Below are positions 31,756-48,062 of a stretch of DNA of 64,000 bases, one piece after another. Source of the stretch: Acanthochlamys bracteata. Taxonomy: Eukaryota > Streptophyta > Magnoliopsida > Pandanales > Velloziaceae. The notes beneath the pieces were generated by a model. It saw only the letters and a program-made list of their open reading frames with translations, was not told the origin of the DNA and ran no database searches. Numbering within the stretch: position 1 is the first letter of the stretch; each line of letters begins with the position of its first letter. The stretch is taken from positions 124,001 to 188,000 of the forward strand of contig CM034130.1 in assembly GCA_019914995.1 (NCBI GenBank), read 5' to 3'. The position numbers were made by a program, and so were the translations under genes.

Positions 31756-33317
31756 TTGTCAAAGCATATCTATTCTTCCGTCACGGCATAACAGAATGCT
31801 TAAGGTTTTGCCCTGACTCTTTATGTACAACTTTATAACTGTGCTGGTAACTTTTTCCTACACATTCAAGGTATTTCAAGCGTGAAAAGTTTTAGTTTAA
31901 ACCTGTTTGTCTAGCTGCTTGTTAAGCTAACTTTAAATTCGACAAATTGTCGGCTGCTGACACTGTACCGAAACTTTCGCTTTACTCTATATATTATAGT
32001 TTGGCAGATTAGTTGAATAGCTTATTATTATTGTAGCTGATCTGAAAGGCCTGTGACTAGTTTTGCAATAATAATAATTATTATTATTATAATTACTTAT
32101 ATGCAGCCATGCAGGTTGCATCTGGTCTATTTATCTTGACATTCAGTCAAGCTGCTATTACTTTAATAAAACAAAAGGAAAATAATGTAAAATATACACA
32201 AATTAGGCACTTCTATGCAAAGAGAATAGAGCTGTTTCGTTTATATAACAATTTCCCCCTTGAAATCCGGGTTTTATGTTCCGGTCTGATAATAATTAAA
32301 GTAGTAGTTATAGCCACAGTGTTTTATCCAGACAAACAGAGAAAGCAACCGACCAACGAATAATTCACATTATTACATAAAAACCCCTTAAGTTCTTGCG
32401 CAGTTGCAAATAGCGCCCTGACTACTAGTTTGAAACGGTTGTTGCGGGGTCACAACTCATAATACTATAAATCAGGTGTTCTCGTGAATAATTTGCAATC
32501 CAATTATTCTTATGTAAAATTAATTAGCCATAATCATAAGTAAGGAACTCTAAAACTTGAAAATAGGCAAAAAAAAAAAAAAAAAAAAAAACCTAAAAGA
32601 TTAAAAGGCTCTTGCCAGCTTTTGGTCATTATCTTTCTTCTGTTCTGTTTCTGTTCTGTCTCACGGATTGTTCTCCACCGTTCAACGTCAATTTTCTCCC
32701 CTCGATTCCCGGCTAGAATAGAATAGAGCCTCTTCTAATTCTTTTATTTTTCTTTTTTCTTTTCTTTTCTTTTTTCTTGTGTAATTCTTTTTGTGTTTTG
32801 TTTTATTGAGTGTTTCGGTAAAAACGAAAGCAAAAGCAATTTCGTCGATTTATTTTCCCGGCGAAATAGCGAGTTTGTTCTATTTTACTTTGTTTTGTTT
32901 TGTTATTGTAAAAGTTGATTGATATACCGAATCGCGTTTCGAGAACGGAGGAGACCGGCGGATATCCCATTGAGTTTCTAGGTCTACACGGCTTGGGCTT
33001 TGATTTCTTTAGGATGCTCTTGATTAGATTTAGATTCGATTGCTGGATCGATAGGGTACAGGATCCGCTGTCTTGAATATTGAAATTGGAACAAGTGTTC
33101 AATCTAATGCGGGATGCAGGTTCTGGAGTTTGGATTGATAGGGGAAATCTAGAGAACTAAGAGTTTGGAGAACTTATTCTCTGAGACGATCGATTATTCG
33201 TTGGAGCTGAAATATCTGCTTTTGATTTGCTTTGTTATTGTGAGAGAGAGAGAGAGAGAGAGAGGTTCCTTTTCAATTCGGTAGATTTCGTGTTTGGATT
33301 GAATTGAGATTGCGATA
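31756..33317. other. Spacer plus CK1-like promoter and 5' UTR
   Basis: To about 32.5 kb I see only AT-rich spacer with ATT repeats (about 32070-32095). An A-run lies at about 32568-32591. From about 32.6 kb the sequence is T-rich and pyrimidine-patterned, then GC-richer, as expected for a promoter and long leader. A perfect GA microsatellite (about 33242-33264) lies 55 bp before the kinase ATG and is probably in its 5' UTR. Confidence 0.5.
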
Positions 33318-36915
<3,598 letters not shown>

Positions 36916-37667
36916 AAAGGTGGATAAGGGACTTTGGCGGGTTTGGCACAGAGCACTTCTCATCTGTGTTCATGAATTCGCGCGAGGTTCGTGATAGTTA
37001 TAAGATGTGCTTGCGAGCAAACAATACATCCATTCCGTAGCTATTTATTTGTGAAACTAAATTGGATAGCTACCACTGATATTCTGGTGCTCAGAGCAAC
37101 TTAAAGACGGGCCTGTCGCCACGCATATCATCACCTTTATGACGGAATTGCAATCTGTATAATTTACTGAGGATTGTTCCTACTGTGGAGATATGCTTTT
37201 GTATTACAGCATAAGGAGGATGCCTGTGGGATGATGATTCTAAGTATTATTGCCTCGAGGCATATTTCTCTTTCCATGTTGAACTTTGATTCTGAAAGTT
37301 TTAAGATCTGTGTTTCAGATTATATTGCTCAATGCATATGGATCCTTAGTGACTGAAAAAATACGTATTGCTTAAGCAAAAATATGGTGGTTGTCCATGT
37401 TTTGGTGGTGAATGTAGAAAGCAAAAAGCGTTTTCAGGGGTACCATTTCAATTTCATGTTTGTTTCTTTTTTATTTTTTTATTTTAAAATTTCTTTTGTT
37501 TGCAGTATTTAGAATTTTCGTCTCAAAAGCTATCATCAGAAAAACCTTCTGTTTTTTATTTTTCGAAAGCTCTATTTTATAAAAAAGTTTTATTTTATGA
37601 GCAATTTTAAACATATCATTAGTAGTGCTCTGTAATAGATTACATGCACCGGTTAGCACTTACGGTG
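36916..37667. other. CK1-like 3' UTR and spacer
   Basis: The first few hundred bases are probably the kinase 3' UTR. A 60-codon frame at 37174-37356 lacks features. The remainder is AT-rich spacer leading into the transposon-like element. No gene is supported. Confidence 0.5.
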
Positions 37668-38306
37668 ATAGTTATAAAAATCGGACCGAATATTGAACCG
37701 AAAAATTATTTGAATCAACGGGTTGATCTGTCAGATCAATGGGTTGAATTTTATGTCAAAAATACTAAAGCGTTGACGGTAGTACGAACGCTTATTATTT
37801 TTGAAAAAATAATAAATTTTTTCTTTGTTAGAAGGCATAAAAGAAAAAATAAACTAACAAAAAAGATATAAAAAAATAAAAAAATATTTTAAATAATAAA
37901 TTTCAAAAAAAATTCTTTGTTTTAAAATAATTTTGTTATTTTCTTACAATTTAACAAATTTAGTAATATAAAACTTAAAAATCACTAATAATAAATATTT
38001 ACAAATAAAATATAATAAACTTATTTTTTGTATTATCATATTCAAATACAAAATATAAACTATATATGATATTTCAATATAAGGATACTAATAATTATTT
38101 TTGCATCAATATATCACAAATTTAAATTTTTTAAAATTTAATTTAATCCGGTTCGACCCGGACAAACGGGTCAATCGGTTTGAAACGGGTCAGAACGAGT
38201 TGAAACAGATCAGAACGGATCGATTGTATAAATAATTTTATTATAAATTTAGATCGATTTATACTTCAGGTCGACGGTTTTTAGGGGACTGGATTTTATA
38301 ACTATG
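37668..38306. mobile_element. Non-autonomous Mutator-like or hAT-like DNA element
   Basis: The left end reads atagttataaaaatcgg and the right end, read backwards, catagttataaaatccagt: short terminal inverted repeats. Subterminal regions are rich in gaccgg/cgggt-type words (ggttcgacccgg, aacgggtca) and the centre is AT-rich. Flanking copies cttacggtg (37659-37667) and cttacagtg (38307-38315) look like a 9-bp target-site duplication with one mismatch. No transposase frame is present. Assignment between Mutator (9 bp) and hAT (8 bp) depends on where the last base is placed. Confidence 0.65.
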
Positions 38307-39822
38307 CTTACAGTGCAACAAAGAAAAACCTTATCTATGTTATATACTGCCACTTCTGGGAGCTGAGCTGGACACAGATCATGATTTCCATTTCAATCAA
38401 CAGGGAAAACCTCATACGATGGAAACCAAAAGCTCTCGCTTGTAGAATTGTTGAAAGAGCTACCTATTCTTTATATCGCTTTGCACGAGTTTGAAAGGAT
38501 GCAGCAAAGTAAGCTCTACGGGAACTTCAATAATAACCATTTCAATTGAATTAAGATTAGAGTAGATAACATTGTAACAACTACTTACAACATGAGTCAA
38601 AATAAGTTTCCATTATTTCTGTTTTATCATTTTAATTTAATTGGTTTTTTTTTTTGCTCCACTGAACGCTAATAATTTATGTTTATATGATAAAGTAAAA
38701 TTCTCAGCCAGGAATTAACGCGGTTCTATCTACTATTGACAAACTTAAACTATGCCATATATAATATCTATATTAAATATTTTAACTTAAAATATTAGAA
38801 AGTTTGTTTTCATAATAATTCTTTTTGCTTTTTTTTTTTCCCGTAATACTTTGAAATAGTAAGATCTACTTTGTATAATATTTATAGTTAATTAATAAAT
38901 TATATTTCATCTCTCTCGTACTCAATTGAACGCTGCTTCATTCATTCATTCGATTCAGATCAGCGCGCTCTCTCTCTCTCTCTTAAGATTTCTGTCATCA
39001 GCTAGGGTTTCTCTTTCTTCTGTGTCGCAGAGATCGAGATCCAATCCCCAATCATCACCGTTGTCATCTGCAAGTAAGCAATTAGTAGATCACGAGTCTG
39101 TTGGTGTTACTCTTCGATCCTCGGTAATTTTTTCTTTCTTCGTTCATTTCTGGGACGGTTGGTTCATTAGTTGCTGCTAGATAAGAAGTGAATGAATGCT
39201 TCTTATAATTTTGTCGATGGATGCTAGTTTTGGGATCTTCCACATTGATTTCATGCTTCTGCTTCTTCTCTGTTTCTAGATTGGTCAGTTCGTTGTTTGT
39301 AGATAGATCAATAAATATATTCACTGCTCACATTAATTAGTCATAATTATGACTTGATGTTAATTGTTTTCAGGTAATCAGTCAGTCATTCTAAAGAAAT
39401 GAATGAAATTTTCGTGCAATTCCGTACTAAATCTGCACTGTAGTTCGTATTTGGTTGCCTTATCTAGCTGGAGATCTACAATTGAATGAAAGCGACACCT
39501 TTTATATTGTTTGCTAGATCCATTCTCAGTGTATCATCTCGACTTCTGTGATAGGATCTGGCACTCAGATACTTCAGTGTCCTTTTGAATCTGATTCTAT
39601 TATGCTGTCATTGGTTGAATTTCATGGTTTTTGCAGGTCTTTGGCTCTACTCGCTCAAGAAAAGGATTTCTGATCAGAGGAGAAAGGAAAATTTCGACAA
39701 TTACATTCGTCTGGAGAGAGATTGTAAGTGCAGCTTCTATGTTGCAGATCTGTTATATACTTTTCTAAGTAATCTGCAGCAGGGCATAGGAACCCCTCTA
39801 TCGGAATTTGGTTGTGAGAAGG
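38307..39822. other. Spacer plus promoter and 5' UTR of the PMT-type gene
   Basis: To about 38.9 kb this is AT-rich spacer. About 38.9-39.1 kb is pyrimidine-rich with a CT repeat (38970-38982) and ends at a plausible donor (ctgcaa|gtaagc). A second leader piece near 39640-39822 follows a ttttgcag acceptor. I read these as 5' UTR exons separated by an intron of about 0.55 kb. Small open frames here have no recognisable product. Confidence 0.45.
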
Positions 39823-42658
39823 ATGAGGGGACGTGCAGATGGAGGTCAAAAGAAACACCTGGTTCCTTCATTGTGTGTGATTCTACTATTTCTAGTGTTC
39901 ATTGTCTATTTCTATGGGTCTTCTGGAGGGCACCATTCTAGCTCTGCGTTTGAGGTTAGCACTAGGTTCTCTAGATCGCTTGGTTGGGGTAGTGAAGATG
40001 GTGAGGCCGCCAAATCAGAGGAGTCTATATCTGGGCTGTTTGATGAAGATGATGGTATCATCCCAAAAAGTTTTCCAGTAAGTTCTGTTTCATTAAGCTG
40101 CATCTCTGAAGTTCCATTCTCCGTTAGTCTTTTGTCTGGCACCCTTAATGGTTCTGTTTTTATGTTTGTCAAGATCTGTGATAGCCGTCTTTCAGAGTTG
40201 ATTCCATGCCTAGACAGAAATCTTATTTACCAGCTGAGGCTGAAACTAGACTTGTCATTAATGGAGCACTATGAAAGGCATTGCCCTCCTCCAGAGAGAC
40301 GTTACAATTGCTTGATTCCCCCGCCACCTGGATACAAGGTAGTATAATAACACTGCTCTGAATTCTGCGTTCTAAGATGTTTCCTGGGTTATTTGGAATA
40401 TGTACTAACTCTTTTTATTTTAATCTTGTCTATAAACTTTTTGAAAGTATAGATTCCGATGAAGTGGCCTAGAAGTAGAGATGAAGTGTGGCAAGCAAAT
40501 ATACCTCACTCATTTCTTGCACATGAGAAGTCTGACCAGAATTGGATGGTTGTTAAAGGTGACAAGATTAAGTTTCCTGGTGGTGGCACACATTTTCATT
40601 ATGGAGCTGATAAGTATATAGCACATCTTGCAAACGTAAGTCATTGTTTACTACAGAACTGTTGTATATTGCAGATTACAACATATCTAACAAAGCTATG
40701 CCCTTTTTCTCATTGAAGTTGTTAAATCATCTCTACCTTTAGTTCACTTATTTAGAAGTGTCTATCTAATTGATGTACAAGGATATTGAGTCATTTTTTT
40801 CCCTATCTAAACTACAGATGCTCAACTTCACAGACAACATTTTAAACAATGATGGAAATATCCGGACAGTTCTTGATGTTGGTTGTGGAGTCGCAAGTTT
40901 TGGAGGATATCTTCTTTCATCTGATATAATTGCAATGTCGCTAGCTCCCAATGATGTCCACCAAAACCAGATCCAGTTTGCGCTGGAGAGAGGAATCCCT
41001 GCCTACTTGGGGGTGCTGGGAACAAAGAGACTGCCATACCCAAGTAGATCTTTTGATTTTGCACACTGTTCTCGTTGCAGGATTGATTGGCTGCAAAGAG
41101 ACGGAATCCTCCTTCTTGAATTAGATAGATTGCTTAGACCAGGAGGTTATTTTGCCTATTCATCCCCTGAAGCATATGCACAAGATGAAGAGGATCTTAG
41201 AATCTGGAGGGAGATGAGTGCTCTTGTGGAGAGAATGTGCTGGAAAATTGCAGCAAAAAAGAATCAAACGGTCATTTGGGTTAAACCTTTGAACAACGAT
41301 TGCTATATGGACAGACAGCCAGGTACCAAGCCTCCTCTGTGCAGAACTGATAATGATCCAGATGCAGTATGGAATGTGAAAATGGAAGCCTGCATAACCC
41401 CTTATTCAGACCGTAAGTACTAAAATCTCATCCTGTGGTATGCATTTTCGTTCTTGCTGTATTCACAGTGTAGCATCTATGATCTTCCGCATTAATATTT
41501 TCATCAACATCAGTCAGCTGACATATGTAGCTTTAATTATCAGAGAATGGCTTCACTGAGATTTTAGTTTAGAATTCCTGATTGGGATATCTCGTCTGTG
41601 AACTATATACTTCTATCATATATGTTCTCCCTTTAACCTTTTAGCTGGCGTTTATGCATCCTCTATTGCATTCTGAGTTCTTTGTTTCTTTTTCCAGATG
41701 ATCATAGTGTGAAGGGAAGTGGATTGGCTTCTTGGCCTGCACGGCTAACTACGTCCCCTCCTCGTCTTGCTGACTTTGATATCACCAATGAAATGTTTGA
41801 AAAGGACATGGTAAGATATATAATGGGTAGTTGAATAAGAAAGATATTTTGAGCTTTAAGTAATGGAGGAAGTGGCTGATAGACTCTTCTTATCATGTTG
41901 CAGGAAGTTTGGCAGAAAAGAGTTGGAAATTACTGGACTTTATTAGGCCCAAAAGTAAAGCCGAATACTGTGAGGAACATTATGGATATGAAGGCAAATA
42001 TGGGCTCTTTTGCAGCTGCTTTGAGAGACAAAGATGTCTGGGTAATGAATGTTGTGCCAGCAGAAGGGCCAAATACCCTGAAGCTAATATATGACAGAGG
42101 CCTAATAGGAACAGTACACGATTGGTAAGCTACTGCTGAGAGCTTCTTTTTGGGAATTATTTTGGCATCAACATGTTTGTGCTTAAAACATTTTATTAAA
42201 TTAATGACTCACATTAAGCGCTTCAATATCAATCTCAAAAGACTGCTGTGGCATATCAAGTTATTCTTGTTGCACTAACCATACAACTAACCTTTCAGCT
42301 TGTATTTAACTTTCATTTTAACTTTGCATTTTTTAGGTGCGAGGCCTTTTCGACCTACCCACGAACTTATGATTTGCTCCATGCTTGGACTGTTTTCTCT
42401 GACATTGAGAAGAAGGAATGCAGTGCAGAGGACCTTCTTATAGAGATGGACCGCATACTAAGGCCGGGAGGTTTCATTATGGTACGCGATAGGAAGCCGG
42501 TTATTGAGTTTGTTAAGAAGCATCTGGCAGCGTTGAACTGGGAATCAGTGGTTGTGTCAGATGCTGAGCCTGGCTCAGATCCAGAAGATGGAGACGCGAT
42601 CTTTGTGATCCAAAAGAAGTTGCCGCTTGCAGGCGACAGCCTTAAGGATTCTGCGTAA
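39823..42658 (+). CDS. DUF248 methyltransferase, PMT type (PMT8/PMT3-like)
   Basis: Seven exons (39823-40077, 40174-40338, 40453-40635, 40818-41412, 41698-41810, 41904-42124, 42337-42658) join in frame to about 617 residues, typical of the family. A short cytosolic head (MRGRADGGQKK) precedes one membrane segment (about 13-32), so it is a type II Golgi protein. The DUF248 domain follows: ERHCPPPERRYNCLIP, WMVVKGDKIKFPGGGTHFHY, the SAM-binding motif LDVGCGVASFGGY, LGTKRLPYPSRSFDFAHCSR, LLLELDRLLRPGGYFAYSSP and, in the second half, RNIMDMKANMGSFAAALRD and DLLIEMDRILRPGGF. The family includes QUA2/QUA3 and is thought to methylesterify pectin in the Golgi lumen; QUA3-like assignment is by family, not shown here. 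All motifs are intact. Confidence 0.93.
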
Positions 42659-43805
42659 GGTTGAGTTGACATCCATGAAATCCTGTTAGTCTGAAGGAGC
42701 ATGACCTTAGCAATGTTGAAGCGCAATTTTTTTGACATAGTTCTATTTATGCCTTTTTTGTGTTTACCAAGTCTTCTATATATCTTAGAATTTGTTTAAC
42801 ATAGTAGAGTGTTCATTTTTTCACCCGAAGGGTGCAGCTCTGTTAGTTTCTCAGGAAGAGCAATAAGTCTATTGTGTATTCAGGAACTTAATTCTTGTAA
42901 TGTAACGAGTATTAAGTTCTTCCGCGTCCAATGACTTTTATGTAGTGTTCTTTTTTCCAAGTTTGTCTCTTTTGGGATCAAAGTCCTATATAAGATTAAT
43001 ATGGATTTGTTTTACGCATCTGCTCAGATTTACATGCTGTTGGTGCAGTAATATGTAATGTTGAATCTCCTTTACGTTGGGGAAGAATATTCTATTGGTG
43101 AAACACGGCATTGCCATCAGTGATATTACATGTATCATCGTGCTCTTGAAAGGAAATGGTTTACAGAACATATTAATACACTACAACAAGAATAACTAGA
43201 AAACAACCAGCCAGAAAACAACATTTGCAAAGCACTAACAGTAAGGGTGTAGTAACAACGGCAAAGAACATCCTTATCTCTAAAGGTTGCAGGTAAAAAA
43301 AAAAACAAAAAATTCATGGCCAGAGTACTGGGATGTGCAGTACATGTATACGCCGTCTGTTAACAGAAACTCCACTTTGTACACAAATACAAAAAAACAT
43401 GATAAACAACTTGAACCTCCAAGCATTGTATTTTGGTAATGATATACAACTCAGAATCACCTATTTCAGTTATGATCTATCAATTCCCAACAACTTAAGC
43501 TTAACAAAGTGTCAAAGAGGGCATTCTGCAGAGAGGGAAATCAAATCCAGCTACAGAGAACTTACAAAGATGGCATAAGAGCAATTTCCTAATACCCATA
43601 GTTTTCTTCTGAAACTTCAAGATTTATAGACAGACTTAAGATGATAGAGCGAGAATCTCCTTCCACAATGGAAATCTCTGGAGCAGATAACAATAGTGTA
43701 AACAGTGTAAACATTGGATAGATTAGAGAAGACAAATCCAGTTATGCATGAAATCCAGTGCATTAACACTCACCAAATAACTGGCTGCATTAGCTGGCAG
43801 AAGCA
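42659..43805. other. Convergent 3' flanks of the PMT-type and RBM42-type genes
   Basis: About 1.1 kb between two genes whose 3' ends face each other. The left part is the PMT 3' UTR (to about 42.95 kb). The right part is the RBM42 3' UTR and flank. Open frames (for example 43333-43578) are short and featureless. Confidence 0.55.
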
Positions 43806-45923
43806 CTACTTGTGCAGGATACCCCTCTTTTGAAGTTTAGGTCTCTTGTGGGACTGGTTCTGAGGTAGAAAAGCAAAGACAAACAGCTAGAAAATGTAAA
43901 GCACATAGAGAGTAAATAGGAGTTCAATCAGAACCACACTAGCAAAAAATTCTACCTTGTGCCTTTCCAAGGCCTCTACATCTGTCCTTTCTTTCCAGTT
44001 GCTCTTACGCAATTTTATAGGACGGTTACCGACATACTTTCCTACAACCATGTGTGCAACAAATGTATTTTGGTAAAACATATATAAGAAATACATTACA
44101 CATAGAAACATAGTACCATTCATTTCTTTCATTGCTGCTGCAAGATCTGAAGGGTTCGCAAAACTAACGAAGCCATAGCCCTTGGCCTTTCCAGTCCTCT
44201 TGTCCCGGATCACCTAGATAGCATAGTTCCACATTCTATTAAATAAAACACAATCTAATTTCTAAATTGTAGAAAGATCAACTTCAGTCTGAATTTCTAA
44301 ATTGTAAAAAGATAAATGAAGAGCAAATCAATGAAATAAGCATGCATGACTGTATGCTCTTAAGAGTACAGGGGAGGTGGGGACATGCCTCTATATCATT
44401 ATAGGCACATGTATAATTGCCATTGTCAAATCAAATAAATGGCACAAGCTCTAGAGCATAGGACAATAGAAAGACACTAAAAAACTTACAACTTTGGAAA
44501 GGAAATCACAGCACCAATAGATATCATCATAGACTCATTAGACGAGTAGGACAATACGATCAATAAATAGTTGAATTGACAAGAATAATAAATCCTCCAC
44601 AGAGAACATTCGGATACACAACTAAGAGAACCAAAAACTCGATGGACAACTAAATATGAAGAAAACGGCAATCCATAGGATGTCACTGGCAGATACTCAC
44701 TCTAGCCATGTTGAAGGAAGGATATTTTGAAAATGCTTTAGACAGGACATCATCATTTACTTCGTTACCAAGATCCCCACAGAATAATCGAAAATCATCT
44801 GCAGAAAACAAGTATAGAGTTTATTTCTCCAGGACTTTCTAAACTTAGCTGAAGGCAGTCTTGAGAACAAAGTGCGCAACATAAAAGCAGCATCAGAGAT
44901 TTTCCCTAAAAAGAATGGCAGTTCATATCTAATTTAATGTCCCTCTATCTAGCAACAGGTTTGGTAGAACTTCTCTTCCTTTCCGCATTACACGTAGTTA
45001 GAAATTATTTTCAATTTACAGAGTTGATATCAAAATCCATAAAACATACTTTCCGGCCACTCAGCCAACGTTGAGTCCTCCCAACTTTGTCCTGCTGCCT
45101 TACGTGGTATCGCCTTCTTTTTAGTCTCGGCTTTATGCTCAACTTCGCTGCTTGCAAGAGCTGCTTTTACACTTTCCAGAGCCTCTGGTGTGATGGTTTG
45201 TGCATCTCTTTGAAACAATTGTTGAGCCTATTAAATCATATTACACAAAACAGTTAGGACTTTATAATAGGGAATCGTAACAATCACCGGATTGCGGGAC
45301 AGGCAGTACAATAACATTAATACTATGATGCACCAAGAACAATGATTCTTGTACAAACAACAATGCCACAGGTTTTGAAATCATGATATAAAACTATAAG
45401 TTTGCACGTTAACAAGCGTAACAAAAAGTGCCCCATGGCCCTCAGTGGGTTTTAAATAAATCAAATCAGCATACATGTTTCAGGGCAGGCAAGTTCTACT
45501 GCGAAGGAAATCTTTCAGACAAAGCCTTTTGAGCTATTACATTTCAAATATGAAAAAACCATTTCTAATGAATGGGCTAAGATGAACAACCAAAACTACT
45601 CTAAAGATAGAATTAATCAATAACTAATAGCATGATACATAATTTTCAAAAAAAATTTATCGTAATCACTACAACGATTTAGTGTCTCTCATTCAGGCCA
45701 TTAAAAAAGATTGCAACTTTTTACGGTATATGAGCATGCAATATTCAAAATAAAATTAAATAGAATTAAATCTTTATACCTGGTGGTATTGTGGGAGAGA
45801 GTAGACGGCGGGTGGTGGAGGGATGTTGATTGGAGGGGCGGTGAAAGGGGAAGGAAAGTAACCACCACCGGCGTTATAACGCGGCGCTGATCCTGATCCC
45901 GAGGCAGAGCCGCTAGAAGACAT
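43806..45923 (-). CDS. RNA-binding protein, RBM42-type (single RRM)
   Basis: Six exons (45923-45780, 45227-45050, 44798-44701, 44213-44117, 44041-43956, 43859-43806) join in frame to 218 residues. The N-terminus is Ser/Gly/Pro-rich (GGGYFPSPFTAPP, INIPPPPAVYSLPQYHQ). A linker (AAGQSWEDSTLAEWPEND) leads to one RRM at about 109-190, with RNP2 LFCGDL and RNP1 KGYGFVSF. A basic tail follows (NQSHKRPKLQKRG). Domain order and the WEDSTLAEWPE/DDFRLFCGDLG region match RBM42 homologues, which bind pre-mRNA and take part in splicing. The gene is intact. Exons 3-6 were copied, introns included, into the chimeric pseudogene near 52.1-53.0 kb. Confidence 0.9.
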
Positions 45924-46437
45924 TGCTTGCCGGATCTGATTAGTGTTCCGGCAATCTTGTTGGAGATCGCAGATTGCAAGGCTTCGATTTCGAGCAAGTC
46001 AGAGGAACAATTAAAAAGAAAGGCTAAAAGCCAACTGAGACCAAACCGACTTAAATTACTGAATAAAAGGACCTATCGTGTAAAACCAGCTATTATTAAT
46101 GAACTTATAATGTAAAGTGTAATTGTTAATTGTTTATTGTAGCAATATTAAGAAGGTTAATTCTTAATAATAGTATATTAATGGTAGGAATTGCAACAAT
46201 GAAGTACCGACGCGATATATATGAGGTTGATGTTCTAAACAAATAGTATTAGTGGATCTATTTTGCAAATTTGAGGTAGCTATCTAAACCTCCCCTGCGG
46301 CGCGGTATCGATTGTTTTAACACTTGCTCGGTAGGATTTTCTTCTCCGGCGATCGCGTGATTCAGAACAAGTGAGTGAGATGGCGTACTGGGAAGAGAGA
46401 CTTCATTCAACCATTTTTTTGTTCTTACTAAGTTAAC

Positions 46438-46492
<55 letters not shown>

Positions 46493-48060
46493 TTCAGCAA
46501 TTCATTCAACCATTTTTTGTATTTCTCTTACGCAGACTCGATTCTAGGTTTCTTCTCCGCTCGGCTCCGCCCCACCCCGCCAGCGATTTCTTGTTCCGGC
46601 AAGCGTGCTTCTTCTCCGACGCCGATCTTCGCTTTCTCGTCTCTTCTCTTAACCACAGCGAACTTTGTAGCCGTTGTGCGGCACCAATCAAGCTCGAGAG
46701 CGCGGAGATGACTGCGAAAAGGTGATTAAATTCTTCTTCTTCTTTCAAAATTCAATTGAATAATTTTCTTTTCTTTCTGTTTTGTTTTGAAACGATTGGA
46801 TTGAAGTTGAGTGCTGGAATCTAGAAATTTTTTTTTGCCGTTTAGTGTTTCCGGAAAAAATTGAAAATTTTTTAGTCGGTGGTGGTGGCAGTTTATAGTT
46901 GATAATTATGATATTTTGTTATGATATTTAATGTTTGTAATATTGATTGTCTGTGGCAGTTTGTATATGAAGGATGTTTAGTGCTCGGTTGAATGTCATA
47001 GTTTTGTTTTCTCTGTTTTTCTTCGTGTTCTGTAAATTTGTGTGTTTTGTTAGAATACAATTTCTTTAACTAGATTTGGATGGAAATCATGTCTACACGG
47101 ATCATTACCGGCAAAAAAAAAATTCCTTTGAATTTTTTTTGTCTGTCTTCGTTATGATATTTCTGAATTTTTGTTTTTTTAACCCCATTAAATACGTAAA
47201 GTTGCTGGATCAAGAGAAATTTCTGTGCAGTGTTTAGAGATATAACTTTTTCCAAGTTTTGAACAAAAATGGAGTTCAAATTTATACTTGAATGACTTTG
47301 GGCAGTTGTGCTACTTTTCTTCTGATCTTGCATGATATGAATCATAAAATCTTAAGGTAGATGTTAAACTAATAGATGTCTTTTTTGATTAGTTTAAGTG
47401 TTTTTTTAAGAAAAACACTTTCTGAATATGTATATTAATATTATATCGTAAAAAATATTTTAGTTCTTTATAATTTTTTAACTTTTCAGTTTTTTTTCAA
47501 ACACTTTTCTTCAATTTTTTTAGAAAAAATTAAATTTATTCAAACACATACTTTTTTTTAAAAAAAGTTTTCAATTATTTTTTTAAATATTAAAAAAATA
47601 ATTTTTATCATAAAAATTAAAACTTTTAAATTTATCCAAACGGCACCTCATTCTTCACTGACACCGTTTTTTCTAAGTTTTCTTCTCTCCTCCTCCCCAA
47701 ATCGACCGTGGTACGATCTGTAGATCCGGCGAGGATTTTCTTCTCCGACGCCGATCTTCAGTCCGTGTCTCCCTCCTCTCCTTTTCAGGTGTCGATCTTT
47801 GTATTAATACAAAATTTCACCCGAATGCTTTCATGATTTAATTCAATCATCTTTCTTTGCGGCAGCATACTTGTATTGAGATGCTGATGATTTTTCGCCG
47901 TTTGCCAAGCTGGATTATTTGGTTTTTTTATCATTCTCTGGTCTGGAGTTACCTGACACATACCACAATTACAACAAGCGCGCCATTTGCCTTTTCCCCT
48001 TCATTTTTATTTTATCAGTCATGATGCCATCCGATGGAAGTCATCCTCTTCCAATTAATT
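45924..48060. other. Spacer with possible divergent promoter and leader exons
   Basis: Right of the RBM42 start is its promoter, then on the + strand a GC-richer leader (about 46.51-46.71 kb) with ATGACTGCGAAAAG|gtgatt at 46708, which could be a 5-codon first exon; no continuing exon was found. A second leader-like block (about 47.68-47.79 kb) shares cttctccgacgccgatcttc with the first (near 46609-46629). About 47395-47645 is A/T-only DNA typical of small element bodies. Perfect TA repeats occupy about 46443-46488. Confidence 0.35.
46402..46520. repeat. TA microsatellite bracketed by direct repeats
   Basis: The words ttcattcaaccatttttt occur at about 46402-46419 and again at about 46502-46519. 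Between them is a (TA) tract of roughly 45 bp plus short unique edges. The direct repeats may be a simple duplication or the footprint of an insertion. Confidence 0.6.
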
Positions 48061-48062
48061 TC

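Noticed and set aside
32109-32363. 84-codon frame after the ABCI duplicate
   Set aside because: Simple composition, no domain, no splice context.
41909-42094. Cys-rich 61-codon frame within the PMT-type gene
   Set aside because: Out-of-frame shadow of exon 6, which encodes the conserved DUF248 sequence.
46708-46721. Five-codon possible first exon (ATGACTGCGAAAAG)
   Set aside because: No second exon in frame: joining to the acceptor at about 48545 gives an immediate stop, as does 47789.
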